Assembly (NCBI RefSeq): GCF_018437235.1
Contig: NZ_JAAMFJ010000001.1
Span: 496,001-560,000 of the forward strand
Direction: 5' to 3'
DNA from: Fructobacillus papyrifericola
Lineage (GTDB): Bacteria; Bacillota; Bacilli; Lactobacillales; Lactobacillaceae
DNA length: 64,000 nucleotides
Shown here: positions 49,359-58,814 of the stretch, one piece after another
Position numbering within the stretch: the stretch's first letter is position 1
Layout of the letters: every line of letters begins with the position of its first letter
The notes under the pieces: model-generated
Databases searched by the model: none
What the model saw: only the letters and a program-made list of their open reading frames with translations
Told to the model about the DNA's origin: nothing
Position numbers and translations under genes: made by a program

Positions 49359-51641
49359 TTAAAAGAGGTCCAGGTTTTCGAAGTTTTCTGGATTCTTCTT
49401 TTCAGCAGCTTCTTCTGCTGATTTGGCCTTAGCGGCTGGCTTTTTTTCTTTGTCGGCCGGAGCGCTGGCTGCTTGCGCCGCCTTTTTTTCGGTTGCCTCG
49501 TCAGCTTTCTTTGTTGACTCAGCCTTTTTCAAAGCCGCTTTTTCCGCAGCAATCCGCTTGGCCTCGGCCCGTTCGGCCTTGGCTGCCGGGCTGTTTTCAG
49601 CGACGTCGGCGACTTCTTCGGCTTCTGATTCACCGTGTGGGTCCTGGCCGGCCATCACCTGGTCAAAGACCTGGCTGGAATCAGAACCACCGGCCACGTT
49701 ATCAAGAATCGATCCCTCTTCTTCGAGAGTGAACTGCACGTTCTTTTCAATCCATTGACGACGGGGGTCGACTTTGTCACCCATCAGCGTTGTCACGCGC
49801 TTTTCAGCTAACATGGCATCGTCGATCTTCACGCGAATCAAAGTCCGGGACTCGGGATCCATGGTTGTTTCCCAAAGCAGGGTCGCGTTCATTTCACCAA
49901 GTCCCTTAAAGCGGGTCAGCTCGTACTTGACCTTGGCTTCGGAAGTAATCTGCGCCAATTCGTCGTTGGTCCAGGCAAAGGAGTCGTCCTTCTTTCCCCG
50001 GTACTTAACGCGGTAGAGCGGTGGCAGGGCGATGTAGACCTTACCGGCCTCAATCAGCGGCCGCATATACTTATAGAAGAAAGTCAGCAGCAGGGTTTGA
50101 ATGTGGGCCCCGTCGTCATCGGCATCGGTCATGATAATGACCTTGTCAAAGGCGGCGTTCTTAATGTTAAAGTCTGGTCCAACACCCGCCCCAATGGCGT
50201 AAATCAAAGTCGAGATTTCCTCGTTCTTCAAAATGTCGGCCAACTTGGCCTTCTGGGTGTTCAAGACTTTTCCACGGAGGGGCAAGATGGCCTGGAACTT
50301 ACGGTCACGGCCTTGCTTGGCCGAACCACCGGCCGAATCACCCTCGACCAAGAAAAGTTCGTTCTTGTCGGCGTTTTTCGACTGGGCAGGCGCCAGCTTA
50401 CCAGAAAGGAGACGTTCCTTCTTCCCCTTGGACTTGCCGGTTCTTGACTCTTCACGGGCCTTCCGGGCCGCTTCACGGGCCTCACTGGCACGCAGAGCCT
50501 TGCGGACAATCTTTTGACCAAAGTCCCCGTTTTCAAGCAGGAAGCGGGCCAGGGTTTCGTTCACAACGGAATCAACGGCCCCACGGGCTTCCGTAGTTCC
50601 CAGCTTATCCTTGGTCTGCCCTTCGAACTGCAGAATTTCTTCTGGCACCCGGAGGGAAATAACCGCGGACAAGCCTTCACGGACGTCAGACCCTTCCAGG
50701 TTCTTGTCCTTTTCCTTTAAGAGATTAACCCGGCGGGCATACTCGTTAAAGGCCTTGGTCCAGGCGGAGCGGAAGCCCATTTCATGGGTTCCCCCGTCCT
50801 GTGTCCGGACGTTGTTAACAAAGGAAAGCAGGGTTTCGGAATAGCCGTCGTTGTATTGCGCCGCAACGTCCACGACAATCCCGTCTTCCTTGCCTTCAAA
50901 AGTCATGACTGGTCCAAGGCCTTCCTTTTCCTCGTTCAAAAAGTCAACGAAGGACTGAAGACCATGCTCGTAGTGGTAGACTTCTTCACGGGCTGGTGAC
51001 ACGCGCTTATCGGTCAGGGTAAACTTCACGCCAGACATCAAAAAGGCCGCTTCACGCAAGCGTTCGGCTAGGGTATCAAACTTAAAGACCGTTGTTGAAA
51101 AAATGGAAGCGTCCGGCTTAAAGGTCACCGTCGTTCCCGTGTGGTCCTTGGTTGGACCCAAGTCGATCAAAGTGCCAACCGGCTTTCCACCCTTTTCAAA
51201 GGTTTCCTCAAAGCGGTGGCCATCACGAACGATGGTCACCTTTAAGGATTCTGACAGGGCGTTAACAACCGATGAGCCAACCCCGTGCAAGCCACCGGAA
51301 GTAGCGTAACCACCCTGACCAAACTTTCCTCCGGCGTGAAGGACCGTCAGGATAACTTCGGGTGTTGGTTTTCCTGAGGCGTGCATGCCGACCGGCATTC
51401 CACGACCCTGATCGGAAACCGTGATGGCGTTGTTTTCTTCGATTGTGACTTCAATGTCGTCGCCATAGCCACCCAAGGCTTCGTCGACGGCGTTGTCCAC
51501 AATTTCATAAACCAGGTGGTGGAGGCCACGACCGTCAGTCGACCCGATGTACATACCGGGACGCTTCCGAACGGCTTCCAAACCTTCCAGGATTTTAATC
51601 GAATCTGCATCGTAATGTCTTTGCTCTGTCACAGTGATCAT
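49359..51641 (-). CDS. parE: DNA topoisomerase IV subunit B
   Basis: A 760-residue ATPase subunit. GHKL motifs: IVDNAVDEAL, DQGRGMPVG and GLHGVGSSVVNAL; the toprim domain has LVEGDSAGGSAKQGRDR and DADDDGAHI. The C-terminus continues about 100 residues past the usual end with an Ala/Lys/Glu-rich low-complexity tail. Upstream of parC in the usual order; the divergent gene is plsY. Confidence 0.96.
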   Translation of the reverse strand: MITVTEQRHYDADSIKILEGLEAVRKRPGMYIGSTDGRGLHHLVYEIVDNAVDEALGGYGDDIEVTIEENNAITVSDQGRGMPVGMHASGKPTPEVILTVLHAGGKFGQGGYATSGGLHGVGSSVVNALSESLKVTIVRDGHRFEETFEKGGKPVGTLIDLGPTKDHTGTTVTFKPDASIFSTTVFKFDTLAERLREAAFLMSGVKFTLTDKRVSPAREEVYHYEHGLQSFVDFLNEEKEGLGPVMTFEGKEDGIVVDVAAQYNDGYSETLLSFVNNVRTQDGGTHEMGFRSAWTKAFNEYARRVNLLKEKDKNLEGSDVREGLSAVISLRVPEEILQFEGQTKDKLGTTEARGAVDSVVNETLARFLLENGDFGQKIVRKALRASEAREAARKAREESRTGKSKGKKERLLSGKLAPAQSKNADKNELFLVEGDSAGGSAKQGRDRKFQAILPLRGKVLNTQKAKLADILKNEEISTLIYAIGAGVGPDFNIKNAAFDKVIIMTDADDDGAHIQTLLLTFFYKYMRPLIEAGKVYIALPPLYRVKYRGKKDDSFAWTNDELAQITSEAKVKYELTRFKGLGEMNATLLWETTMDPESRTLIRVKIDDAMLAEKRVTTLMGDKVDPRRQWIEKNVQFTLEEEGSILDNVAGGSDSSQVFDQVMAGQDPHGESEAEEVADVAENSPAAKAERAEAKRIAAEKAALKKAESTKKADEATEKKAAQAASAPADKEKKPAAKAKSAEEAAEKKNPENFENLDLF

Positions 51642-51871
51642 CCTTTATCTTCGTTTTCAAAAGCGGGACGCAGCCCCTACTTTTGGCAATCTACCTTATC
51701 ATAGATTAAAAATTAAAAACTGACAACAAAAAAATTGGGCGACTTTTTAAAAAAGATTCCTTAATGGAAGCCGTAAAAAGTCGGTCAACTTAAAAAGAAT
51801 TGCTTAGAATCAACCAAAAGCGCTCGTCTGTGGTAAAATATTAGCTGCTTTTAAAAAAGGAGTTTTTACAA

Positions 51872-52483
51872 ATGGAAAAAACAATCATGGTTTTTGTACT
51901 GGCCTACTTCATTGGGTCCCTAGTGCCTGGTTACTGGATTGGAAAGATTTTCTTCCATAAAGATATTCGAAACGAAGGATCGGGAAACATCGGAACAACC
52001 AACGCCTTCCGCATCCTCGGTCCCGTGGCCGGCTGCTTCGTTCTGGCCTTTGACATCTTAAAGGGGGCTTTTGCGGCCTTGCTACCTAGCTTCTTTGGCC
52101 TAGACATCAACGTCATGTTGGTTGGCCTCTTCGCCATCATTGGTCACACCTACTCCGTCTGGATTGGTTTCAAGGGTGGTAAGGCCGTGGCAACCTCGGC
52201 CGGAGTTCTGTCCGTTTATAACGGTCCCCTCTTCTGGATGGTCTGCGCAGTCTTTGTTTCCTGCCTGATTCTCTTCTCCATGGTTTCGGTAGCCTCAATG
52301 GTTGGCTTCTCTTTTGCCTCCGTCATGTCGGTTTTCTACTACCATGACTTGGTGCTTTCCATCATCGCCATTGTCTTGACCGGCTTTGTCTTCTACCGCC
52401 ATCGTCAAAACATCGGCCGAATCCTCTCTGGAAATGAATCAACCATCCCCTTTGGCCTGGTCTACTGGCTGAAGAAATCTTAA
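51872..52483 (+). CDS. plsY: Glycerol-3-phosphate acyltransferase PlsY
   Basis: A 203-residue integral membrane enzyme using acyl-phosphate to make lysophosphatidate, the first step of membrane phospholipid synthesis. Motifs: GSLVPGYWIGK (motif 1), GSGNIGTTNAFRILG with GRGGKAVAT-type motif 2 (FKGGKAVATSAG) and HTYSVW. AAAAGGAG precedes the ATG. Divergent from parE, as in many Firmicutes. Confidence 0.96.
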   Translation: MEKTIMVFVLAYFIGSLVPGYWIGKIFFHKDIRNEGSGNIGTTNAFRILGPVAGCFVLAFDILKGAFAALLPSFFGLDINVMLVGLFAIIGHTYSVWIGFKGGKAVATSAGVLSVYNGPLFWMVCAVFVSCLILFSMVSVASMVGFSFASVMSVFYYHDLVLSIIAIVLTGFVFYRHRQNIGRILSGNESTIPFGLVYWLKKS

Positions 52484-52491
52484 TTAACATG

Positions 52492-52526
52492 AAAAAGTCG
52501 TCTAGCAAGAGCTAGACGACTTTTTC
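52492..52526. terminator. Bidirectional terminator
   Basis: AAAAAGTCGTCTAGC and GCTAGACGACTTTTT pair across four bases, between convergent plsY and the following membrane-protein gene. Confidence 0.88.
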
Positions 52527-52528
52527 AT

Positions 52529-53104
52529 TTACTTCAATTTTCGTGCCGGTAACTTTAACCGTTGCCAAACATCCGGCTGCAAGCGGCGCAAGAAGAGCGT
52601 GCCGTGCAAAGTCAGCAGGACGGCGTCGACCAAGTTCATCTTGACGATGTAGAGAATCAAGAAGAGCAAAGTCGTCGGTGGCAAGAGCAGCAAGACAAAG
52701 ATAATCCAGGCCCGTTCAAAGCCCCACTTTCCCTTTAAATACTTCTTTTGCAAAGCACTTGGCTGAAAAGGCTGTAAGTCTTCTTCTACAACTGGCTGTT
52801 TTTTTGTTTCTCGGTATGCCCTCCACCAAAAGTAGGCCGGTAAAATGGTCGTGATGAAGAGACCCAGCCACCAGGCAAGTGGATTTGTCAGAGTAATTTT
52901 AGGCAGGGGAAAGAAAAATTTTCCAAGCCAGAGAATCGTGCCAATAATGGCCGAAATCAAAAAAACAATGAAGAGGGCTAAATCATAGCCGCTCTTCTTT
53001 TTTAGCGCCACTTTGGCATAGGCCTCTGTTGAAGGGGTGTAATAAATGGTCTGATCCTGCTCACCATCCTTCAGTGGCACCAGGCGGATTGGGGTGTTGG
53101 ACAC
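52529..53104 (-). CDS. Hypothetical multi-pass membrane protein
   Basis: A 191-residue protein with about four hydrophobic segments (residues near 44-63, 78-96, 131-152 and perhaps 155-172) and basic connecting loops. No family is recognised. It starts 27 bp after rel ends and probably shares its transcript. GGAGG precedes the ATG. Confidence 0.7.
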   Translation of the reverse strand: MSNTPIRLVPLKDGEQDQTIYYTPSTEAYAKVALKKKSGYDLALFIVFLISAIIGTILWLGKFFFPLPKITLTNPLAWWLGLFITTILPAYFWWRAYRETKKQPVVEEDLQPFQPSALQKKYLKGKWGFERAWIIFVLLLLPPTTLLFLILYIVKMNLVDAVLLTLHGTLFLRRLQPDVWQRLKLPARKLK

Positions 53105-53131
53105 GGAGTCCTCCTCACTTTCTCTTTTTAA

Positions 53132-55369
53132 TTAGTGGATGGTCCGTTTAACATCGTAAACGGAGTGCTGGGCAGCCAGTGAATCAATGATGCCGTTCAG
53201 CTGGGCCAGGTTGGCAACACCAAGGGAGGCTTGCACCTGGACCATGCCACCACGGGTCACGTGCCCGTTGATTTCTTTGATGAAGCGGGTCTTGGCGTTC
53301 AATGACTTAAGCAGCGTGTTCAAGATGCCCGGTTCGTTTTCGGCATGGATGGTCAAATCGGCCGTGTAATCAGGTCGCTGACCGTTTGGATCGGCCCAGA
53401 TAACATCAACCAAGCGCTCACCAGCCTTTTGTGCTGCGTGAATGTTTGGACAGTCAAAGCGGTGAACGGCGACCCCACGCCCCTGCGTGATGTAGCCTGT
53501 CACGTTGTCACCCGGAACCGGCGTGCAGCACTTGGCCAGGTGAACAAGCAGGCTATCGATACCGGCAATGACAACATCGGACTCAGAACCCTGCTGCTTG
53601 ACTTTGGGCTGCTGGGCCTCCTTCTTTAAAGCGCCCCCCTCTTCGAGCAAACGCTTTTGCAATTCTTCAGCTTCCTTGGCCTCCCGGGCTTCACGATCGG
53701 CTCTGGTCAGTTCGCGAACCACGGCCAGGCGGGTCAAATCACCATAGCCAACCGCAGCCAGCAAATCGTCCTTGGTGCCGGATTGGAAGGTATCGGCGAC
53801 TTCCTGGAGCTTCTCGTCCGTGATAAAGTCGTTGACGTCATAGCCCTTATCAAAGAGTTCCTTCGAAATGGCATCCAGACCCGACTGAATGTTGTCAGCC
53901 CGGTCCAGTTTCTTCAACGATGACTTAATCTTATGACGGGCCTTGCGGGTCTTGACCAAGTCCAGCCAGTCACGAGATGGCTGGGCGTTTGGGCTGGTCA
54001 GGATCTCCATGATGTCCCCGTTTTGGATTTGGTAGTCCAGTGGGACAATGCGGCCGTTGGCCTTGGCACCCGTCGTGTGGGCCCCGACGTTTGAATGGAT
54101 GGCAAAGGCCATGTCCAAAGGACCGGCCCCCTGGGCGAGTTCGTAAACATCCCCGGCCGGTGAAAAGGCGTAAACCCGGTCCACAAAGAGATCCGTTTGA
54201 ACGGAGTCCATGAAATCCTGGGCATCTTCTGCCGATTCCTGGAATTCCAAGATTCCCTGAATCATGTTGAGCACTTGTTCGGACTGATCGGTCACGTTGG
54301 CCTGCTGATCCGAGCCCTTGTTCTTCTTGTAGGCCCAGTGCGCCGCCACACCAAACTCGGCCACCTGGTGCATCTTGTATGTACGGATTTGCACCTCGAG
54401 GGGACGGCCACCCGGTCCAATGACCGTGGTGTGCAGTGACTGATAGCCGTTTGGCTTTGGCAGGGCAATGTAGTCCTTGAAACGGCCGGGCAAAGGCTTC
54501 CAATGGGCGTGAATGGCCCCCAAGACGGCGTAGGTATCGGTCAGGTTTTCCGTCAGTACACGAATGGCTGACAGGTCATAAATTTCGTCAAAAGACTTGT
54601 GCTTGTCGACCAGCTTCCGGTAAATGGAATAAATGTGCTTGGGACGGCCGTAGACGGACACATCTTCAATGTGCAGTTCATCAATGCTCTGCTCAATTTG
54701 GTCAATGGCCTCTTGAATGACGGCCAAGCGTTCGTCACGCTTCATCGACATCATGCTGGCAATCTTGTGGTAGGCATCCGGCTCCAAATAGGAAAGGGAC
54801 AAATCTTCCAGCTCCCACTTGATGGCCGAAATACCGAGTCGGTCGGCCAGTGGCGCATAGATGGACAGGGTTTCCTGCGAAATTCGCCGCTGCTTTTCCG
54901 GACGCAGAGCATCCAGGGTCCGCATGTTGTGCAGGCGATCGGCCAGCTTAACGATGATCACCCGGATGTCTTTGGCCATGGCCAAGAGAAGCTTCCGATG
55001 GTTTTCGGCCAGCTGGACTTTGGAATCCTGGTACTTGATTTTCGAAATCTTCGTCACGCCATCGACAATGCGCCCGACAACGGGGCCAAAGCGGTCGACC
55101 ACGTCCTCCAAAGTCACCGGCGTGTCTTCCACGATGTCGTGCAAAAAGCCGGCCACAATCGTTGGGCCATCCATCTTCAGTTCGGCCAGAATGCCAGCCA
55201 CTTGAATGGGGTGGGCAATGTAGGGAATGCCTGACTGGCGCTTTTGTTCCTTATGCAGGTCACGGGCCCATTCATAGGCGTCCGTCACCGCTTTCAGCTG
55301 CTCTTCTGGTAGGTAATCGGCCACCATGGTTAACACATCATTGGCTTGATATTCCTTGTGTTTCGTCAT
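53132..55369 (-). CDS. rel: Bifunctional (p)ppGpp synthetase/hydrolase
   Basis: A 745-residue long RSH protein controlling the stringent response. HD hydrolase domain: HPIQVAGILAELKMDGPTIV and HDIVEDT, both present, so hydrolysis is expected to be active; synthetase: YGRPKHIYSIYRK, DLSAIRVL and EVQIRTYKMH. TGS domain (VYAFSPAGDVYELAQGAGPLDM), zinc-finger-like CCTPVPGD and the C-terminal ACT domain follow. Normal length. Confidence 0.96.
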   Translation of the reverse strand: MTKHKEYQANDVLTMVADYLPEEQLKAVTDAYEWARDLHKEQKRQSGIPYIAHPIQVAGILAELKMDGPTIVAGFLHDIVEDTPVTLEDVVDRFGPVVGRIVDGVTKISKIKYQDSKVQLAENHRKLLLAMAKDIRVIIVKLADRLHNMRTLDALRPEKQRRISQETLSIYAPLADRLGISAIKWELEDLSLSYLEPDAYHKIASMMSMKRDERLAVIQEAIDQIEQSIDELHIEDVSVYGRPKHIYSIYRKLVDKHKSFDEIYDLSAIRVLTENLTDTYAVLGAIHAHWKPLPGRFKDYIALPKPNGYQSLHTTVIGPGGRPLEVQIRTYKMHQVAEFGVAAHWAYKKNKGSDQQANVTDQSEQVLNMIQGILEFQESAEDAQDFMDSVQTDLFVDRVYAFSPAGDVYELAQGAGPLDMAFAIHSNVGAHTTGAKANGRIVPLDYQIQNGDIMEILTSPNAQPSRDWLDLVKTRKARHKIKSSLKKLDRADNIQSGLDAISKELFDKGYDVNDFITDEKLQEVADTFQSGTKDDLLAAVGYGDLTRLAVVRELTRADREAREAKEAEELQKRLLEEGGALKKEAQQPKVKQQGSESDVVIAGIDSLLVHLAKCCTPVPGDNVTGYITQGRGVAVHRFDCPNIHAAQKAGERLVDVIWADPNGQRPDYTADLTIHAENEPGILNTLLKSLNAKTRFIKEINGHVTRGGMVQVQASLGVANLAQLNGIIDSLAAQHSVYDVKRTIH

Positions 55370-55603
55370 GGAACCCCCCTTTCACGACACATTGGTCAAT
55401 TGCTTATAGATAAGTTTCATTATAAGGGAAGCATAGGAGAGACACAAGAAAGGATTTGTCCCCCCTTTCCCTTTTGCTATGGGCATTCCACTCTCTTTTG
55501 TTTAATTAGAAAGTTCGGTCGAATTTAGCCCAAAATCCTCCTGAAAATCTTTCAAAAAAAGAGTAAGATATTTTCATAGTCAACACGTTTTTAAGGAGGG
55601 GTC

Positions 55604-56818
55604 ATGACCCAACAAGAACACCCAATCGATTGGAAGCGAAACATGTGGATCATCTGGCTAGCCGTCATGATGTCCGGTGTCGCCTTTTCCGAAATCATTC
55701 CTTTTCTTTCCCTCTACATTGAAACCATGGGAAACTTTACAAAGGACCAGCTCAACTTTTATTCAGGTGCCGCCTTTGCTGTCACCTTCTTAGTTTCTGC
55801 CATTGTCTCGCCACTCTGGGGAAAGCTAGCCGATAAAAAGGGGCGCAAACTAATGATGATGCGTGCCGCTTTGGGGCTGGCCATTGTGATGGCCTTGACC
55901 GGCTTTAGCCAAAACGTCTGGCAACTTATTTTCTTGCGAGGTCTGCAGGGGGCGCTTGGTGGTTTTGTTTCGAACTCCAACGCACTGATTGCCACCCAAA
56001 CGCCAAAGGAACAAGTTGGCCGTGCCCTTGGCATCGTTGTCACTGGCTTTACTGGTGGTACCTTAATTGGCCCCTTGATCGGTGGTTCGTTAGCCGCCTT
56101 TCTCTCCTACCGGCAAATTTTTTTGATTACGGCATCGATTTTCCTTGTCATCTTTATCTTCATTTGGCTGCTGGTCGAAGAAAAGGTGCCAGAAAAGGAA
56201 CCGGAAGAAAACAAGGCAAAGCCAACTGTTCGTTTGCGTGACCTAAGTAACTGGCGGGTATTGGTTGCCCTTTTCGTGACGACCATGTTAGTTCAAATCG
56301 TCAACAATGCCATCAACCCCATCGTTGCTCTCTTTGTTCGCGAAGTGCTGGCTGGCCACGCCAACATTACTTTCATCACGGGTGTTGTCGCTGCCATGCC
56401 GGGTTGTGCCACTTTCATTTTCGCCTCCTGGTTTGGCCGCTTAGGCGACCGAATTGGAACCAAGTTTATGCTGCAGATGGGCTTTGTCTTGGCCGTTATC
56501 GCCTTTATCCCAACGGCCTTTGTCACGACGATTTTCTGGCTGCTCTTCTTCCGCTTTGCTGTTGGAATTGCGGATGCGACCCTGCTGCCTGCCATTCAAA
56601 CACTCCTGTCGAGAAACAGTCCCGACGAGATGATTTCAAGGGTCTTCTCCTACAACCAATCCTTTCAATCAATTGGGTCGGTTCTTGGTCCGCTCTGTGG
56701 TACAGCCATTGCCTCTTTCTTTGATTACCGGGCAATCTTCCTCTTCACAGCTGCCGTTATGGCCCTAAACGGCCTACTCTTCTTCTTTAATATTTTCCGT
56801 AATAAAACAGTTCACTAA
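55604..56818 (+). CDS. Major facilitator superfamily drug-efflux-type transporter
   Basis: A 404-residue 12-helix MFS protein. Motif A is GKLADKKGRK (between helices 2 and 3); motif C-like GGTLIGPLIGGSLA in helix 5 indicates an antiporter of the DHA1 type. AAGGAGG precedes the ATG. Closest in form to PmrA/NorA-like multidrug exporters, but the substrate is not deducible. Single-gene unit with a strong terminator. Confidence 0.9.
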   Translation: MTQQEHPIDWKRNMWIIWLAVMMSGVAFSEIIPFLSLYIETMGNFTKDQLNFYSGAAFAVTFLVSAIVSPLWGKLADKKGRKLMMMRAALGLAIVMALTGFSQNVWQLIFLRGLQGALGGFVSNSNALIATQTPKEQVGRALGIVVTGFTGGTLIGPLIGGSLAAFLSYRQIFLITASIFLVIFIFIWLLVEEKVPEKEPEENKAKPTVRLRDLSNWRVLVALFVTTMLVQIVNNAINPIVALFVREVLAGHANITFITGVVAAMPGCATFIFASWFGRLGDRIGTKFMLQMGFVLAVIAFIPTAFVTTIFWLLFFRFAVGIADATLLPAIQTLLSRNSPDEMISRVFSYNQSFQSIGSVLGPLCGTAIASFFDYRAIFLFTAAVMALNGLLFFFNIFRNKTVH

Positions 56819-56827
56819 GTTCAACTA

Positions 56828-56862
56828 AAAAGTCCTCCGAGCGCGCTCGGAGGACTTTTTCA
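56828..56862. terminator. Bidirectional terminator
   Basis: AAAAAGTCCTCCGAGCG pairs with CGCTCGGAGGACTTTTT, between the convergent MFS and glnA genes. Confidence 0.9.
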
Positions 56863-56870
56863 ATGGCTTT

Positions 56871-58220
56871 TTAATAGTTCATAAAGTAGTTATCGAGTTC
56901 CCACTTGGAAATAAATTGACGATAAGACGTGTATTCGATTCGCTTGGCTTCGATGAACTTATCGATGATGTGCGTACCGATGGCGTCGATGACCACTTCG
57001 TCTTCTTCCAATTCTTCCAAGGCGTCTAAGAGCGTGTCAGGCAGGTTTTGAATACCAGCCTTCTTCCGTTCGTTTTCGTCCATCAAGTAGATGTTCTTAT
57101 CAACGGAAGCCGTTGGCTCCATTCGCTGTTCGATTCCGTCCAATCCAGAAGAAAGGATAGCGGCCAAACAAGTGTAGGGGTTGGTCGTTGGATCAACCGT
57201 GCGCAGTTCCAGGCGGGTTGCCAAACCACGTGAGGCTGGCACACGAACCATTGGCGAACGGTTAGAAGCTGACCAAGCAATGTAAACCGGCGCTTCAAAA
57301 CCGGGCGTCAAGCGCTTGTAGGAGTTAACCGTTGGGTTGGCAATGGCCGTCAAAGCCGGCGCGTGCTTCAAAACACCTCCCAAGAAGTGCAAAGCCGTGT
57401 CCGACAAGCCCAAGTAGTCATCATCTTTTCCAGTAAAGGCGTTGCCCTCTTCGTTAAAGAGCGACATGTTCACGTGCATACCGGAACCGTTGATGCCGGC
57501 CACCGGCTTTGGCATGAAGGTAGCGTAGTAGCCGTTTTTGCGCGCAATCGTCTTCACCACCAACTTGAAGGTCTGAATCTTATCAGCCGCGTCCAAGGCA
57601 TCGTCGTAACGGAAGTCGACTTCGTGTTGACCGGCGGCGACTTCGTGATGGGCGGCTTCGACTTCAAAGCCCATCTCTTCTAGCGTCAAGACGATTTCAC
57701 GACGGACGTCTTCACCACTGTCCAGAGGGGCCAAGTCAAAGTAGGAACCATGGTCGTTTAATTCCATGGTTGGCTTTCCCTGTTCATCCAACTTAAAGAG
57801 GAAGAATTCGGGTTCGGGGCCGATGTTGAATTCCGTGAAGCCTTGATCCTTGGCGCGCTTAACAGCCTTCTTCAAGGCAATCCGAGGATCGCCCGCAAAG
57901 GGTGTCCGGTCCTTGTTGTAGACGTCGGCAATCAAGCGGGCGACTTTCCCACCGTGTGCATCGGTTGCCCAAGGAAAAATCATGAAAGTCGATAGATCAG
58001 GATAGAGGTACATGTCCGATTCGTTGATGCGAACAAAGCCCTCAATCGATGAACCGTCAAACATCAAATCGTTGTTTAACACCTTGTCCAACTGTGAGGC
58101 CGGTACTTCGACGTTTTTAATCGTCCCCAGCACGTCGGTAAAGGTCACCCGAATGAATTCGACCTTTTCTTCGGCAACCTTGGCCTTGATTTCTTCTTTT
58201 GTCATGAACTGTTGTGTCAT
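56871..58220 (-). CDS. glnA: Glutamine synthetase type I
   Basis: A 449-residue enzyme condensing glutamate and ammonia. N-terminal beta-grasp [10 protein letters not shown] motif, the metal and ATP site [11 protein letters not shown], the [15 protein letters not shown] region and [14 protein letters not shown]-terminal signature are intact. GGGGGGA precedes the ATG. It follows glnR, with which it forms the usual GlnR-regulated operon. Confidence 0.97.
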   Translation of the reverse strand: MTQQFMTKEEIKAKVAEEKVEFIRVTFTDVLGTIKNVEVPASQLDKVLNNDLMFDGSSIEGFVRINESDMYLYPDLSTFMIFPWATDAHGGKVARLIADVYNKDRTPFAGDPRIALKKAVKRAKDQGFTEFNIGPEPEFFLFKLDEQGKPTMELNDHGSYFDLAPLDSGEDVRREIVLTLEEMGFEVEAAHHEVAAGQHEVDFRYDDALDAADKIQTFKLVVKTIARKNGYYATFMPKPVAGINGSGMHVNMSLFNEEGNAFTGKDDDYLGLSDTALHFLGGVLKHAPALTAIANPTVNSYKRLTPGFEAPVYIAWSASNRSPMVRVPASRGLATRLELRTVDPTTNPYTCLAAILSSGLDGIEQRMEPTASVDKNIYLMDENERKKAGIQNLPDTLLDALEELEEDEVVIDAIGTHIIDKFIEAKRIEYTSYRQFISKWELDNYFMNY

Positions 58221-58262
58221 CTTATCCCCCCGTATGATGATTCATTGGTCTGAATGGCTTTC

Positions 58263-58604
58263 TTAAGGTTGATTAAAGCGGGCAATTTGCGCAAATTCGT
58301 CCTGCAAAGAACGGCGAAGGGACGAATTGACATCCTCTTCCCTGGCCTTTTGCAAGCGCTCGGCCTTATCAAAGAGCTCCTTAATGTCCTTGGTGGAGTC
58401 ACCAGCGTCCAAGTGGTCTTTAATTCGCAAGAGTTGATCGATGTCGTTCAAGGAAAAGCGGCGCTGGCCACCCTTTCCACGTTCTGGTTTCACCAGGCCG
58501 TGTTCCTCGTAGTAGCGAATCTGACGGTCCGTTAGCAAGGTCAGTTCACGAACAACCGACATTGGCAGGACCGCTTTATTTCGTTGTAATTCAGAACTTT
58601 TCAC
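58263..58604 (-). CDS. glnR: MerR-family nitrogen regulator GlnR
   Basis: A 113-residue dimeric repressor controlling glutamine synthetase expression. MerR-type helix-turn-helix: MSVVRELTLLTDRQIRYYEE, then KPERGKGGQRRFSLNDIDQL. Start is GTG at 58604 with GGGGGAGG upstream. A sequence at 58749-58765 matches the GlnR box TGTnA-N7-TnACA only partly, so the operator is uncertain. Confidence 0.92.
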   Translation of the reverse strand: MKSSELQRNKAVLPMSVVRELTLLTDRQIRYYEEHGLVKPERGKGGQRRFSLNDIDQLLRIKDHLDAGDSTKDIKELFDKAERLQKAREEDVNSSLRRSLQDEFAQIARFNQP

Positions 58605-58780
58605 GATACATCCTCCCCCTTGCTAATGATAATAGCTGAAAGAACCAAGACTGTCTTGAAATTGGTCAGCTTTCTTAACCTCGCCCACCGAATTGGTATG
58701 GGAATTGGTCTAGTTAAAAGTGCCGCCAATCCCCCAACAAAAGTCCGCTGTTACCCATAGTATAACCTTTTTTCTAGCAA

Positions 58781-58809
58781 AAAAGAGCCGAATTGGTCGA
58801 CTCTTTTCA
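58781..58809 (-). terminator. Terminator of polA
   Basis: AAAGAGTCG-type stem (with G-U pair) and T run on the minus strand, six bases past the polA stop. Confidence 0.7.
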
Positions 58810-58814
58810 ATCAC

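Noticed and set aside
58749-58765. GlnR operator upstream of glnR
   Set aside because: Only one half-site fits the TGTnA-N7-TnACA consensus; too weak to list as a feature.
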